A stretch of DNA of 64,000 nucleotides from Chaetoderma sp. LZ-2023a (lineage: Eukaryota > Mollusca > Caudofoveata > Chaetodermatida > Chaetodermatidae), in the NCBI GenBank assembly GCA_034401795.1, contig CM067370.1:51200414-51264413 (forward strand), given 5' to 3'. Within the stretch, counting starts at the first letter, position 1; every line of letters begins with the position of its first letter. The position numbers and the translations under genes were made by a program. Of this stretch, positions 23,301 through 35,687 are shown piece after piece. The notes under the pieces were generated by a model. The model worked only from the letters and a program-made list of their open reading frames with translations. It did no database searches and had not been told where the DNA came from.

Positions 23301-24221
23301 TGATTATTGAAATTTTCTTTTGAGTATTATAGAAGCTTCCAATTTATTCTCTACTAGATAAACATCATTCAAAAGTACACACTCCTCAATAACTAACACT
23401 TTAACAACTAGAACAATAGCAATAAAGTGTACACATATTACAGTAATCAGAAGTAATTTCGTTATAGCACCCAACCTCTTATAATAAATACAATGACACA
23501 TCAAAATGTATTCGACATCATTTTAAATAACCACAATATAAGGCCGATATCGTTAACAGAAATGGCCTCCGACTACCCACTTTCGTTAAAAAATATTCTG
23601 ATATTTAGCAATAAATTAAGTGGTGGTTAATTATATGTAATTTGCTTGCATTGTGGAATTGTGCTTATTGAACCTCTGGTTAGTTGTGTCTTCAAATGAA
23701 TTTTCGAAGAAATCGATCAATTTCAAGCCACATTTCTTCTTTTAATCTTCTTTTATTGGTAATTTCGATTTACCATTTTGAAAAATAACTATCAATCATC
23801 TTTCCTACCATTTATGATTGGCCATGAACTATTTTCACGCTTAGATGGAATGGCATGGGAGTTCTCTCTGGTTAATACGGGAAAGGGAAATGAACATAAT
23901 ATAACTATAACACGGTCCTACTAGCGAAAGTGCAAGAATAGATGAGGGCCCAAGCTGATGCCTTTTTAATGATAGTATATGCAATGTACAGAGATACACC
24001 AATTACGATTGTCTAAGAGAGGACGTCAGATAGAATATCAATGGAGGAATGTCTTAATCAACTTAAATTGCGCTGAGTTGCTACTATGTGTTTATGCACT
24101 GAGAACGATGACCAATTTGCCTAATGAACAATATGCATTTTTTGTAAGAGACGTTGCTGCGAGAAGTTGCTGTCGAGTAAATCTAGACTATCAAAGATCG
24201 TAACTCTGTTCAATAACACAC
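20376..24221. other. long stretch without a supported gene
   Basis: No gene recognised. A direct repeat of about 120 bp is seen in 22665-22915, where a segment around 'acaatagtgat' and 'cacaa.ctgg.aaa' occurs twice. Open frames of 60-92 codons on both strands have no family features. The minus-strand frame 20620-20826 has a cysteine pair and reads like protein sequence, but it lacks convincing splice sites. This could be intronic DNA. Confidence 0.35.
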
Positions 24222-24560
24222 TGTACCCTTCCAGTTTATCCATCAACTATATGGCGTCATAATCAACTACGTGGCGTGTAGTATGACGTTATAATCAATG
24301 ACGTCATGATTGAGGCAGATAGGTTCGTCACGAACGCTTAATTGATGATGGACTAAGAGCTGTTGTACGAATTGTGTGTCTTTACTATTTAATAAATTTG
24401 GTATTGAATACTTTGAAATTAAATTAATTGGGCGCTGCTGCTGCCATAGTTTTCTGGCAATTGAGATTCATAAAATGCAGGGATCAATCGATCCCAACAC
24501 AGGCGAAGCGTGGGTGGTGCTTAGCTGGAGATGGGCGGGGCATATGTAAAACTGGATTCA
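24222..24560 (-). repeat. M1 MITE copy
   Basis: Reverse copy starting 'acccttccagtttatccatc' with paired ACGTCA-type sites. It keeps 'tttaataaat', the GATCGATC core, and the end 'gatgggcggggcatatgtaaaactgga'. One half of the central palindrome is deleted. Confidence 0.85.
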
Positions 24561-25254
24561 TCCATTTACAAACTGATTACCAAATTATCCTCTCACATGG
24601 TCCGATGATATGTGGGCAAGAAACAGTAAAATCCTTAAATCCGTCACACTTTTAATAAAGCCGATTTAATGAAAGCATCTACACGTGTAAATTAATTAAG
24701 CCTGTCAGGTGAGGAAGTCAGAGGAAGCATTACTCGATCGGTGTGTTAATTTATTATCACGTAACTTGTTAGAATGTGTCTGTGCGTTAAAAATCAAGAG
24801 TGTTAAGTGTTTCACACCCTTTTAACCAATCACATACCCCAATGTCAATATTGAACTTTGGATTGCTGACGGAAGTTCGAGCGTGGTATAACATCATCAT
24901 TCTCTTATCCGTATTATGTGGGCAAATAAACTGCACTGTGTTTAGTGCCAGCTAACGACAAATGATTGTCTTGGAAATTGGGAATCGATATTATAAGCTA
25001 CTCCTTAATGTTTTACGGGTGCTTTGAGTTCTTCTTACCTGGCCCGTTATTTGCTATTCAATTTACTAAGCTGCCTAAAAAGTGTGTGCCTATTATATCA
25101 CACGGTATATTAAATGACACGCCTCTGAGAAACCAGGACGAGAAGAAAAAGACGGTTCGCACTTCCTAGATACATTAGATTATGTAATAGATTAGATAAA
25201 GAGATGATCATAGGCGCTCATACTCTAGTCTTTGCTACTGTTTTCCCTCGATAA
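24561..25254. other. no gene seen
   Basis: No supported gene or repeat. Confidence 0.4.
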
Positions 25255-25590
25255 GTCGGTAACAGATCTATTCATGTCTAGTTATACCCCTCCCATTTCT
25301 AGCTAACACCCCCCCCCCTCACCCCGCCCACACTTTTCCCGTGTTCGGAGCGACTGTACCCTGAATTTCTAGAAACCCAATATCAAGGTAACTATATAAG
25401 TAAGCTGAAAAATATTCCAATTTGACTGAGTGTTTTTGCGGCCTATAGTAGCAAGAGCGCCACGACAAATTAATTTCAAAATATTCAACAAATTTTTCAC
25501 TAAATCTTACATACCATTCGTACACTTCACGGACTATTCAATGATACGTTATTTGTTACGCATTGTGACGTCATATACTTGAGTGACAGA
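25255..25590 (+). repeat. M1 MITE copy, diverged
   Basis: Forward copy in which the GATCGATC core is decayed. It is still recognisable by 'gtaagctgaaaaatatt', 'aatttcaaaatattcaac', 'ttcgtac' and the terminal TGACGTCATATACTTGAGTG. Confidence 0.75.
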
Positions 25591-26366
25591 TCGGATCTAT
25601 CCATTGCACTTTATCATCGCGAGCGTGGGTAGTTGGTGGCTTGACCAGAGTTACGCCTACCACGTAATTTTCATTAGTACGGCGTGTGATGCACATCCCA
25701 TGACATATTGGTATAATTACCGTCTTGTGACACTAGACTTTTCTGATCATTTTCCCCCAACTGTGTGTATGGTCACCTATACTGGGCAGTCGGTGTGTGT
25801 TGTAAAAACCTTCACAGCGGGTGTTAGTGGAAGAAAAGGTTTACTGATTAAACCAACCCCGTCTCCTTAGGTTCACGTACAACTTTAACACCATAACTCG
25901 CGAGTTCAAGCGCTATGCTGCGGTTTCCTACAAGGGCTACCTAATTAAGCAGGTAAAATCCTAATGGCCAAAATCTATGGTTATACCTGACCTTCATATC
26001 TCAATGCATAGCGTTCAACACGCACTGATCACGGAAAGCATAGCTCACCTCTCGCAAAAATGACTCACCATTTTGGCCTGGCTCTACATAAATCTTATTT
26101 TTCTGTAAGGGAGAGTGTAACGCGCCACCCATACGTCGCCTCTGTGCCCGTCGTGCTTCTTCCGCGCGACACGGGCGCCTCGCAATCGACGACGACGAAT
26201 CATGGCTTAAGATCTCAGGGCATATGGTTCGGCTACAAACACATTTGGTCGACAGCGTGGCGAGTCGACAGAACGACTTTGTTCCCGCGGAGTCGAGGGT
26301 TCATTAGCACATATAGCGTTTATATTAATAGTGACGGCCAAGGCTATGCTACTGACGCCCTCCCAA
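25591..26366. other. no gene seen
   Basis: A 108-codon plus-strand frame (26060-26386) runs into M1 sequence at its end and has no recognisable domain. A GC-richer patch at 26120-26190 is the only compositional oddity. Confidence 0.35.
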
Positions 26367-26735
26367 ATGGACCGTTCCATTCTTAGCTATGTCCCGCCCA
26401 TCTCTAGCTAAGCTCCACCCACACCTCGCTCGCATTGGGATCGATCGATCTCTGAACTCTCTGACTGTAAATTTCAAGAAAATTCTACATGTAAGCTATT
26501 GAATATTTTTGAACTAATTTGACTGGGCGCTGAAATTAGTTTCAAAATAGTCAACAGAATGTTTATTAAATAGTAGAAACATACAATTCGCACACCGTGT
26601 CCGACTATTAAGAGTTAAAGACGGGCCAAATAGAATCATCTATGACGTAATGATTATGACGTCATCCCACACCACGCTTAGCTGATTATGACGACGGTAT
26701 ATGACGTCAGATGATAGATGGATACTCTGGAAAGG
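26367..26735 (+). repeat. M1 MITE copy (reference copy for the family)
   Basis: Family description. Length is about 350-370 bp. One terminus is ATGGACCGTTCCA and the other is TGGAAAGGTGAA, giving short inverted termini. Inside are a 'ctatgtcccgcccatctct' block, the palindromic GATCGATCGATC core, a central inverted pair built from 'gaatattt.tgaactaattt' and 'aaattagtttcaaaatag', a 'tttattaaatagt' block and two or more TGACGTCA octamers. There is no coding capacity. At least ten near-complete copies occur in this window in both orientations, consistent with a non-autonomous DNA transposon. Confidence 0.9.
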
Positions 26736-26986
26736 TGAACTGGGTAGACCACAGGTAATCAAGTGTGTGAAATTGGGGAAGCGATAACTTCCCTCAGAAT
26801 CCGATGAGTCGGAGAAGAGATCTATCCTATTGAAATGATGCAAGTGAACACAATATTAAACAGTATAGCAATTGCGGAATTTGGCTACCACCATTTATTT
26901 AAACACAGGATAATTAGTGTCCCAAATGCAACATTTAAAGTAACATTAGGAAAATATTTGAAAGTTTCAGTGACGATCGTCTTCTT
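26736..26986. other. no gene seen
   Basis: Short unique spacer between M1 and the long inverted-repeat element. Confidence 0.4.
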
Positions 26987-28243
26987 CTAAGCCGGCATTT
27001 TACTTTGATTTTTGTAGCCGACATTATTTGGGATTCTATTCATTTCGCTGTAGCACCGAGTCCAGTATAAAACCAGTCCCGTAACGCTAATGCTAGGCAT
27101 TGCACTGTTGGCCTCCTAGGTGAGCAGATCTACCTGTATAACGGTGTAGTAAGCGCATAGTAGTTCGACAATAATTGTGTATTTCCTATTGTAAACGTGA
27201 AACGTACTAAGCTAGATATTTTTATAGCAATTTGCCGATAGCAGCAACAACTTTCCTTCAAATTATTTGCAAAATAATCACCAGAAAATGCAAGTTCTAT
27301 TATCTAATATTTTGAGAACGCTTAGACTGAAGCTCGTTGCTGCAACAAACATCCAACCAGATTGTTTTCAAAATAATCAATAGGACTATCAATGTAATAC
27401 CACATTCTGATGATATTTTGAGCAATTCGGTTGACAGTCGTTGTTGACAAAATCAGCAATCACTTTATCAAATTATTCCCAGAATATTCATTGCCAGGTT
27501 TTCAATGTGGTTACCTAACATATGTACGTACAATTGGGTAGGCCTGTGCCGTATACGTTGTCAAGATCAGACATGAAATATGTTCAAAACTGCTCATTCA
27601 GTAGGTAAGCATGTCACTGCATGATAGCTCGTACAAACGCTTTGCTGACCTACTGGTCTATGCAAATATATCCCACGGCGGATCTCTATTACGTTTATGA
27701 CATAGGCCTAGCTAATTGTACAAACGTATTAGCTAATGATATTTGCAGCTCGACACTAATTATTCTGAGAAGAATTTGATAACGTTGTTGCTGCCTTAGT
27801 CAGCAACGACTGTCAATCGAACTGTTAGAAATATCGTCATAATATGTTACTACTTTGAAAATCTTGCTGATTATTTTGAGAACAATTTAGTTGAATGTTG
27901 TTGCAGCACCGAATTTCAGTCAAATCGATTTCAAAATGTTAGCTCGTATTTTATGCTGCTTATTACCCACATAATTTGAAGGAAATCTGTTGTTGCTATC
28001 GTCTGCAACAATAATCAGTCAATTTGTTATAAAAATATCTAGGCTAGTCCGTTTCATAGAAAATACACAATTATAATCGAACTACTATCTATACGTTTAA
28101 TACACGCTATGCATGTAGATCCGCTCACCTCTGAAACCAGCAGTACAATGACTAGATGGTTTTATACCGAGCATTGGGCAGAATCGAGAACAATAGAAGC
28201 CCACATAATGGCGCCTACAAATATCAAAGTAAAATGGGGCTCA
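26987..28243. mobile_element. 1.25-kb element made of two ~500-bp inverted arms
   Basis: The left arm (about 26987-27502) and right arm (about 27741-28243) are inverted copies, roughly three quarters identical by eye, around a 240-bp spacer. Landmarks appear in mirror order: 'cattttactttgat', a TATA-like 'agtataaaacca', a donor-like AGGTGAGC followed by 'agatctac', 'ttataattgtgtattt', 'ctagatatttttata', 'ttccttcaaattat' and 'gacagtcgttg'. There is no open frame of note. It resembles a non-autonomous DNA transposon with very long terminal inverted repeats. Both arms point a TATA box and splice-donor-like site toward the spacer. Confidence 0.8.
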
Positions 28244-30739
28244 GAAACGCTGAATATACCTAAATAGTTTCTAATCTTAATTATTCATGATGACTTTAAT
28301 GGCGGTAAACAATTATATTTAATAGGACGATGGGCATATGAATTACTGGGCAAGCGTTGCGAACAGTTGCTTGAATGCGTAGATGGCTTAGGAGTCTTCA
28401 AGGATATTACACGAAGTTCCACCAATTGGTTATTATTCGATTCCATCTTCTAGAAATGGTATTTCCCAGTTATTTGTGACGATTGGAATAATGTCTTAAC
28501 AAAACAATGGAGCGTCCACAAATACTCTGCAGGAAGTTCCGGAGATGTAAATATCTCGGATTGAAATGCATTGATTGGAATAGGTTTCCATACATTTCTA
28601 CGGGGAAGATCGTGTATAGTACGACAGTCGTGGACATCGCTAAATTATTCGATTATGCATTCATATTTATAGGGGAGAGTACAAGTATCATGGCGTGCTT
28701 TATATAGCTCGCTAAAGGACAATTGGGCGAGTAGAATACTTGAGTAACAAACTTCGTACAAAATAGTTGAGCAACGAAATGTACATAACATTACAGCAGC
28801 TAAGATACTTGAGGGACGTGATATTTCATGTCTACAAAGGGTTCCTTCAGGAAGTGACACTCCACCCCCATCCCACACCCATCCCGTGGTGCACATGGCA
28901 CCGGGAAGATCAGGACCTGTAAAGACTGTCCACCCCGCCCACATCCCAAACGACGTCCGACAAACACCTACAGTCAGGAGTTATCTAACTTAATTAAATC
29001 ACATGTAGCCGGGCGGAGGAGAAGGAATTGAAAACCGCTGTCTAACGAGTTACAGTGATATTAGACTAGTATAATATTATAATATATAATACAATGGTTA
29101 CTTTACATGACAGTGTCCTAGTATAAGAAAATTAGCCAGTCTCAAATCCTTTTACTTGGGATACCAGTATAACAAAGACACTGTCAAAATGTCACGCTAG
29201 ACGTTTCGCTCACGTGGAACGAGGAAGTGTTAATTTTGAGATTAAGGTAGCCAAAATAATACAGACACATAACATTTTCCATCGATTCAATTAGTTCTCG
29301 TTTCGTCAGTCGGAATCCGGATCAGGCATAGATTAATGAAGTGACAATCCATAGTGAACATTCATGACCTTCACTGGCGGAAAATTCTCCGCTAGTGGCG
29401 AAAAAGAAAGGGAAGAAGTGCTCAGCGATGACAATAAGTGACACCAAACATAAATTTAAATAATTGTTGAAAAGTCACTAGTATGGCTTTAAAATACTAT
29501 TCCCTTAAAAATATTGCATTTGAAAAACAATGTTAACGTTTCTATCGGTACATGGGGAGTTACTTAAAATGTTACTGACTAAATTGACATCACTTAATTA
29601 CAGACGGTTAGAAATTTCCGCTTTGCGTGGTAATAATACTCTTATTATAATAGTCCTTAAATATATGTGGACACTTTGTCCAAGACTATTGTTCAATCAC
29701 ATTTAAATGTCGTCCGGGAGTATTTTTTTAATGTAGTCCATTTGCGCCGTTTGTAAAACGGAGCACATTGTTGATGTCAAACGAACAACAAAAGTCCACG
29801 AGAACAGGAGTCCGAAGGACACAGAAACAGGCGTGTGTGGGACACCAGAAACGTCTTTTAGGGACGAGTTTCCGGAACTGTTATCGATTTATGAGGACAC
29901 CTTTATAGAAGCACTTCGTGATAGGCCCGACGAAAGAAGTTGATAGCTCCATAACGCCCCTAACAACGGAAGTGGAAAAAGAACTCATCTTCCGAGGAAT
30001 CCAAATGCGGGTGAGATGTCCTAAGTACGCCTGAGCGCCAATGCGATGGAAGCGGAGACCACGTTTTCTCTGCACGTGGAAAGCAAACATGATTCACAGT
30101 ATGTCACAAGGGATCCACGGATGTCTACTGGTAACGGGACACTTTGATAGTTCAATACTTTGAAGAAGTCCGGAGAAAAGTAGATCTGGCTCGATTTTTA
30201 GGCTGGCAACACAGCGGTAACGTTGGAGAGCATCTCATGACGCTATGCGCAGATGACAGTAAAGTTTGTGTTGGAAGACATCTGCATGGATGCATGGGAA
30301 TGAACAGGGACTATCAAGTTAACTATTCAACTGTTCATGGGTTAGGCATGCAGATGTACACCCTATTCATGGGGTATAATCATGCGACAGTGCATTCCTG
30401 ACTATACTGTGCTGGAAGCGTGGAAATTGACGTTTGTGTATATTGTCTGGCAGAACCTGGGTTGTATCTGGACGTGACGTATATAGCTTTTCTTGGCCGA
30501 TTTTGTTAGTGCCGTTTTCAAATATGAATGATGACCACGTGCCACCCTTGAGCGTATTGAGCAATTCAAGATGGCGCTCAAGATGGGTACCGCACACTGA
30601 CGATATCTAATCCAACCAACAGGGCCCATATCTTTAAGTAAATACACACCAACTCGTACACATATTCTTGGGATATTTTGTAATAATACGGGGTTTCAAA
30701 GGATAGTAAGAAGTGCAGACATTATTGCAAAAAATTATT
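28244..30739. other. no gene seen
   Basis: AT-rich sequence without recognisable genes. Short frames near 28507-28944, 29881-30090 and 30144-30647 overlap on opposite strands and lack family features. A small C-rich tract lies at about 28860-28890. Confidence 0.35.
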
Positions 30740-31460
30740 TCCAGAAGCTGTGTTTTAGGTGTTATAACACATATTGTTATGGCAAACACGGAATATTGTG
30801 GATTGCAAATTTGCACTATTGCAATAACAATTGCGAGAGCCACAAGACAGGGTCCGCTGACATCTACACTTTATAAGGCCCAGGAAAGATTCAGTGGGAA
30901 GTGCTGTATTCTTAGGCACGGCTATAGATTGAGGCGTCTTAGTACTTTTCTCTGTTTTCCATCCATATTCGAGCGGGTTCAGAGGCGGGGATTTGTTGTC
31001 TTCCAAAGATTTCCAGAGAATTGCTTGGTAATGGGTTCTCTATAAAAGATTCACTCGTTGGTGGAAGTGTACACAGCTTTGGCGTTGATGTACATCCTCT
31101 TTCCATTCAAGATGGCCATAACGTTAGCTGCTTTGCACTTTGTCTGTCCATAACAGGCCACATCGCTTGTTTCGCAACATCTTGCCATGGTGATTCTGTT
31201 TTATCAAGAATTGACAGTATTATGGCGCGACTGAGCACTTTGATAGCTGTGCCTTTTCCTAGATGTGTGAGCAAGCACCTTTAACTCTCCTGGGCATTTG
31301 TGGCTTCTTTGATCCATTAGTCCTCTGTCCATTCACCTCATACCCAAGTCATTCATGTCATATTTACTGATTCGCTTTATAGTTTGAGGCATTTCACCAG
31401 AAGCCTTATGTCTCTCTTGTTTTGTCGCCAGCATAGCCAAAGAATGTGATGTTATCAAAG
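30740..31460 (-). pseudogene. family Q pseudogene, C-terminal half
   Basis: On the minus strand the frame 30755-31006 contains 'LNPLEYGWKTEKSTKTPQSI', then 'FLGLIKCRCQRTLSCGSRNC' and 'YCNSANLQST'. This is a tryptophan-bearing stretch followed by a cysteine-rich C-terminus, as in members of the same multicopy family as 14906-15425. Further upstream (about 31390-31450) 'VIDDNFDNITFFGYAGDKTR' resembles the 'DN.D' segment found mid-protein. Many stops and frameshifts lie between. Function is unknown. Together with 32400-33165 it forms one interrupted copy. Confidence 0.55.
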
Positions 31461-31509
31461 TTATCGTCGATTACCTGAACTAGACACTGACCAGAAGTAA
31501 TTATTCCAG

Positions 31510-31510
<1 letters not shown>

Positions 31511-31569
<59 letters not shown>

Positions 31570-31570
31570 T
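31511..31570. repeat. (AAT)n microsatellite
   Basis: About 19 uninterrupted AAT triplets inside the family Q pseudogene. Confidence 0.95.
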
Positions 31571-31929
31571 TCTTTATTTTGCGAGGGTAAATCGTCAGTT
31601 GCCTGATGTTAACGAGGCCCTCAAACATATATACACTATGTACAATAATATATAATATACACTGAATGTTTGTACAAATATCGAAAAATACAAAATACAA
31701 AAGTTGCTGCAAGATTAATAATAAGAAGAAGAATAGCATTATTATATTTTATATTGTGATTGCCTACTTATAACTTGCGCACATACACTCATATAGACAC
31801 ACATTACCGAAGACTTACATGCAGACACTTACGGACACAATTACGCGAGCATGGACGTACGCACACATACACAACTGACAGACATGTAGACAAACAATCT
31901 ACCTCAAACGCATTCTTTCTTCAAGGCAA

Positions 31930-31992
31930 TTTTACGGTTAAGCTGTTCAATATTTTGAGACTAATTTGTCCGGACTGCTGTTCTTGCGTATG
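31930..31992 (+). repeat. M1 fragment
   Basis: 'ggttaagctgttcaatatt' followed by 'gagactaatttg' and 'ggactgctgtt' matches the middle of M1. A second M1 scrap with 'gttgggatcgatcgata' lies at 32265-32312. The two may be one copy split by the small MITE between them. Confidence 0.6.
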
Positions 31993-32092
31993 GCAGCTTA
32001 GGTCGTGTTCTTAGTGGATAATCAATCAGGAATAACGTCTTACTGATGTATGGTGTTATTCCGGATTGGCTCCAGCGTGAACACGACCTTAA
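31992..32092. repeat. ~100-bp foldback MITE
   Basis: The terminal inverted pair 'ttaggtcgtgttc' and 'gaacacgacctta' encloses a second inverted pair, 'atcaggaataac' and 'gttattccggat'. The whole unit can fold into one long hairpin. It sits between two pieces of M1. Confidence 0.8.
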
Positions 32093-32399
32093 GATATAAG
32101 AAACTATTCCTACATTTGGCGGGAACTTGTTCATTGTTCATGAAGGGGCTAGATACGTCATTTTATGAATTTATTTGAATGTGACGGCAGACTACAAGTG
32201 ACTTACGCACACCTGCATGCCCTTATGCGCACATGTGGGTACCCATTTATGTACAATTAAATAAGTGTTAGCTAAGCTCTATCTACCATTAGCCTGAGTT
32301 GGGATCGATCGATAAAGATGTGTCTTTTGTTGCTGCTTTAGCAGGTGGATCTTTTAAACCATAGTACCTCGTCATAAGAACAGGTTACACTAAATGGGT

Positions 32400-33165
32400 G
32401 TATCTCATTGGTGAGCTGTTTTGATTGCCGCATTAGAATACCAATAGCAAGCTATAGTCTTATTGAGTCGCTATTTAGGACCCCAATGATGATAGATCCT
32501 ACAAGAATGACTGTCAAAGTCCTATCTAGTTTGCGTGATTGTTTTACAGGAAAGTCCACGAGAGTGTCACTAACATCGTCTAGGATCATATCTCTGTCTA
32601 CTTTAGTATCTTACTGATCCTTCCCGATTGGAATTGCTTTAATATCAAGTGGAATTTTCTTACTAACTTTGGTTGTGTATAAGTTCAAATCATCCTCATG
32701 TTCGTCAACAACTCGTACACGCTTTGCGACTTTGCTACGAAATCCAATGATGTTCGTAATCAAAGAGTTCAGGGGACAATCTTCAACATCTGTTTGGTTG
32801 GCCAAACATTCTGTTGCTGAACTTAAGGATGTTGGTGAGAGGATTCTGTCTTTACAATCCACGTGACATCTGGCTGCTTCAGCATGGAGATCACTCAAAG
32901 CTCCCTCCACTCGACATAACAGATATTTTGCCCAGTCACTGTTCCTTCTTTTACATGCATCTAGGTCAGACTGTTTTAAGGTTAAGTTCTTGCTCCCAGT
33001 TTCAATCGTATGGCACAATCTACTGGCCTCCACTGGAAGGATTTGTAATGCCTTTCAGACTCCGTCCTAATCTTGCAAATATCCCCACAAAATACACAAT
33101 GAGTTTGGAAGCTAAGATATTTACTAGAAAGCCATGTTTTCGTTGCAGAGGGACCTGGCACTGAC
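32400..33165 (-). pseudogene. family Q pseudogene, N-terminal half
   Basis: The minus-strand frames 32982-33167 and 32611-33033 give 'THCVFCGDICKI', then 'SDWAKYLLCRV' and 'DLHAEAARCHVDCKDRIL'. This is the Cys-x2-Cys plus 'D.HAE..RCH..C' arrangement expected at the N-terminus of family Q proteins, where it probably forms a zinc-binding module. About 32410-32600 continues with 'LAIGILMRQSKQLTNEIHPF'. Frame changes and stops show it is broken. The remainder lies at 30740-31460, and the interval contains a microsatellite, a small MITE and M1 scraps. Confidence 0.6.
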
Positions 33166-35299
33166 ATGTCTTTATTTTAGTGCTTTAAGCATGGTTACGT
33201 CTGTTTCGGAGATGTATATGTATATCTTGGGGTTTTGTTCAGGTTTTCCTCAAGAAATTCATGCATATACAATCAGCATATAGTCTTAAATAATGTTTGC
33301 AATTCTAGCTGTAGTTAATGGTTCAGGTTTGTTCTCGCAGTTGAATTTCCACTGTAATTAGCAAAGGTTATTTGCCATGGATCCACTGGCTACTGGTTCT
33401 TGACTCATTTTGCTAACAGAAACCTTATGTGGTGGTTAAAGCAATATCTTGTGAGTTGGCTTAATCCAAATAATAATCATATACCATCATTGAATTAACA
33501 ATATCTGAGTAGAGTAATGTAGTAATTCAAGGAATGGTCTATAGAACATGCAGTTATATAAAAACTGCTTTTAGTTTTATTAGCGATGAGATTTTCCCAA
33601 ATAGGATGTGTTTATGTCACTTTTATAATCATTTCTTGTACTTTCATAATTTAACTGGCATTGATTGCTGCTACTTCTAATTAAAAGACTGTGTGTAATC
33701 GTGGCGAAATTTGATACATTTGGCCTATATTGACCTAGTTATTAGTTTAAATTCCTCATTATAATAAGCATTCAGTGCAGGGCATTAAAACACACACTTT
33801 GAGTGGTACATTATTCCCATATGACGATTGGTTCAAAGGTTATGCCCAATTTTCAGTAACAATTGTCCCAGAATCGGCATGTGCATCATCATGTTCGATG
33901 GGTGATCATTACCAAAAAGGCTATTCATTAGTGTCACCGTGATTAGGAATAAACTGTGTGTTGCAAAAATACATTCACAGCCATTTTAAATCATTCGTTA
34001 TTTCACAAGAATCGCATACACATCGTGTTCAAGATTAGTAATTTTATATAAGATTGCTACGCTATTGAATCTACCCAGGATTGCTTCGGTCACCTAACAT
34101 ACGTATATGTTGAAACAATCATCTTCAACTTCATACAATCTCCGTCCAAATAAATATCGAGATCACATCCACTATAAGCGTTCTTCCTTTGGCATTGGGA
34201 AACCCCAGAACCCATGACAAATAGCACCTCCGACGGGACGGAGATAAAGGTGACCGAATCCATCAGAAGATCCACCCGGTTGATCGACACAGACCATACC
34301 AACGATGACTGCTTCGATTTCGAATGATCATTAACTGCACGGCAATGTATCCACAGGGTTCTACGCCCTGATCGCATTAAACGATCGTCAGATAATTCAG
34401 CAACGTTGGTCGTGAAAGGGTGCTTTAACCCTTTTGCTATACGGAACTGTCGGTCATCATAATCAAAGCTGTTCATTTACCGTGGCGCGATTCCTTCAGT
34501 TCTTAGGCGAGTGTGTTCATTATGATTGAAATAGGCCTATTATTCCGCGGAAACATTTTTTTTGTATCGTGATCACTGGGGATATTTAAGCCGTATTCTT
34601 AAATAAGAGCTAGCTCACTGAAATCTGTGCACAGTATATATTTATATGTGACATTCCTCAAACGCCATGACGGCATCTGTCGGGCACGCGGTCAATGTTT
34701 AATATGATAATGTAACCCTTCCGTTCTCAGTGTTATTGAACCTGATATTGTGCCATTACACTGATAATATTCAATAGTAATTGATTTATCACATTCATCA
34801 ATTGGAAATTCTTATTTTTTTGTGTATTTTACCGTTATATGTGTTCTACTTTCGATCGCCACGTAGATTATACTAATGTTTTCTAAAATATATTATTGCT
34901 TTTACATATTGTGATTTATTAGCACACCCAATCAGGCATATAATTTATAATTACACAATATCATTTTATATCCGAATAATTTTTCGTAGGTAACGTGGTA
35001 TAGGATTTTCCTCCGATGTTACGGGAATTGTGTCGTCTTGATACTTAGCTATTTACCAAATTTTATTCGCCATATAGTAGCAACAGGTTTTTCAGATCAA
35101 CCAATTTCCTGCACAACTCTTTCCTTACCAGCATGTTTTCGCACATCACTGCACGCAACTTAACTGCACTAATCATGTGTGTCTATGTGTGGACTGTAAA
35201 TGAATGAATTTATATGCCATGTTTACTTGTCTTGTGTGTAAATCGTACTTGTTTAAAATATTATTATTAATTTATTAGATATTTATTCGCTTAACTATT
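33166..35299. other. no confirmed gene; one unassigned ORF
   Basis: The only notable item is a 128-codon minus-strand frame at 34090-34476 starting 'MNSFDYDDRQFRIAKGLKHP'. It reads like protein sequence, but I recognise no family and no consensus donor. It could be a first exon or chance. 34500-35300 is very AT-rich and may include the unrecognised 5' LTR of the Gypsy element that follows. Confidence 0.3.
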
Positions 35300-35687
35300 G
35301 CAGGTGAAAACAACATCATTTGCATTGTGTATTTATTTGCAGGTATTCTCAAATGTTATTGCTCTTATTTTATGCAATATTATTTCGGTTAGGCTGCTCA
35401 TTCTGTTTAGGCATGACACCAGGTGGCAGTGAGATGAGATCGGGCGAGGTTGACGTGATGCTGGACACAATTAGGAATCATGGTGACTATGTGGTGCTCA
35501 CCAAGGAGGAATATAATAGAATCAAATACCCCCATAGCCAGTCACTAGTACTCCCGGTGTTAATCATCGTTTTCATTGTACCAGATTTGGCAAACTACTA
35601 ACAAATCTTAATAAACCAAACTTTAATTTTCAGGCAACTGGTTAACAAACGTCAAGGTCGCGCTTCACGTCACCACAGCATCGGCAA

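Noticed and set aside
26060-26386. 108-codon plus-strand frame
   Set aside because: Runs into an M1 MITE at its end and has no recognisable domain.
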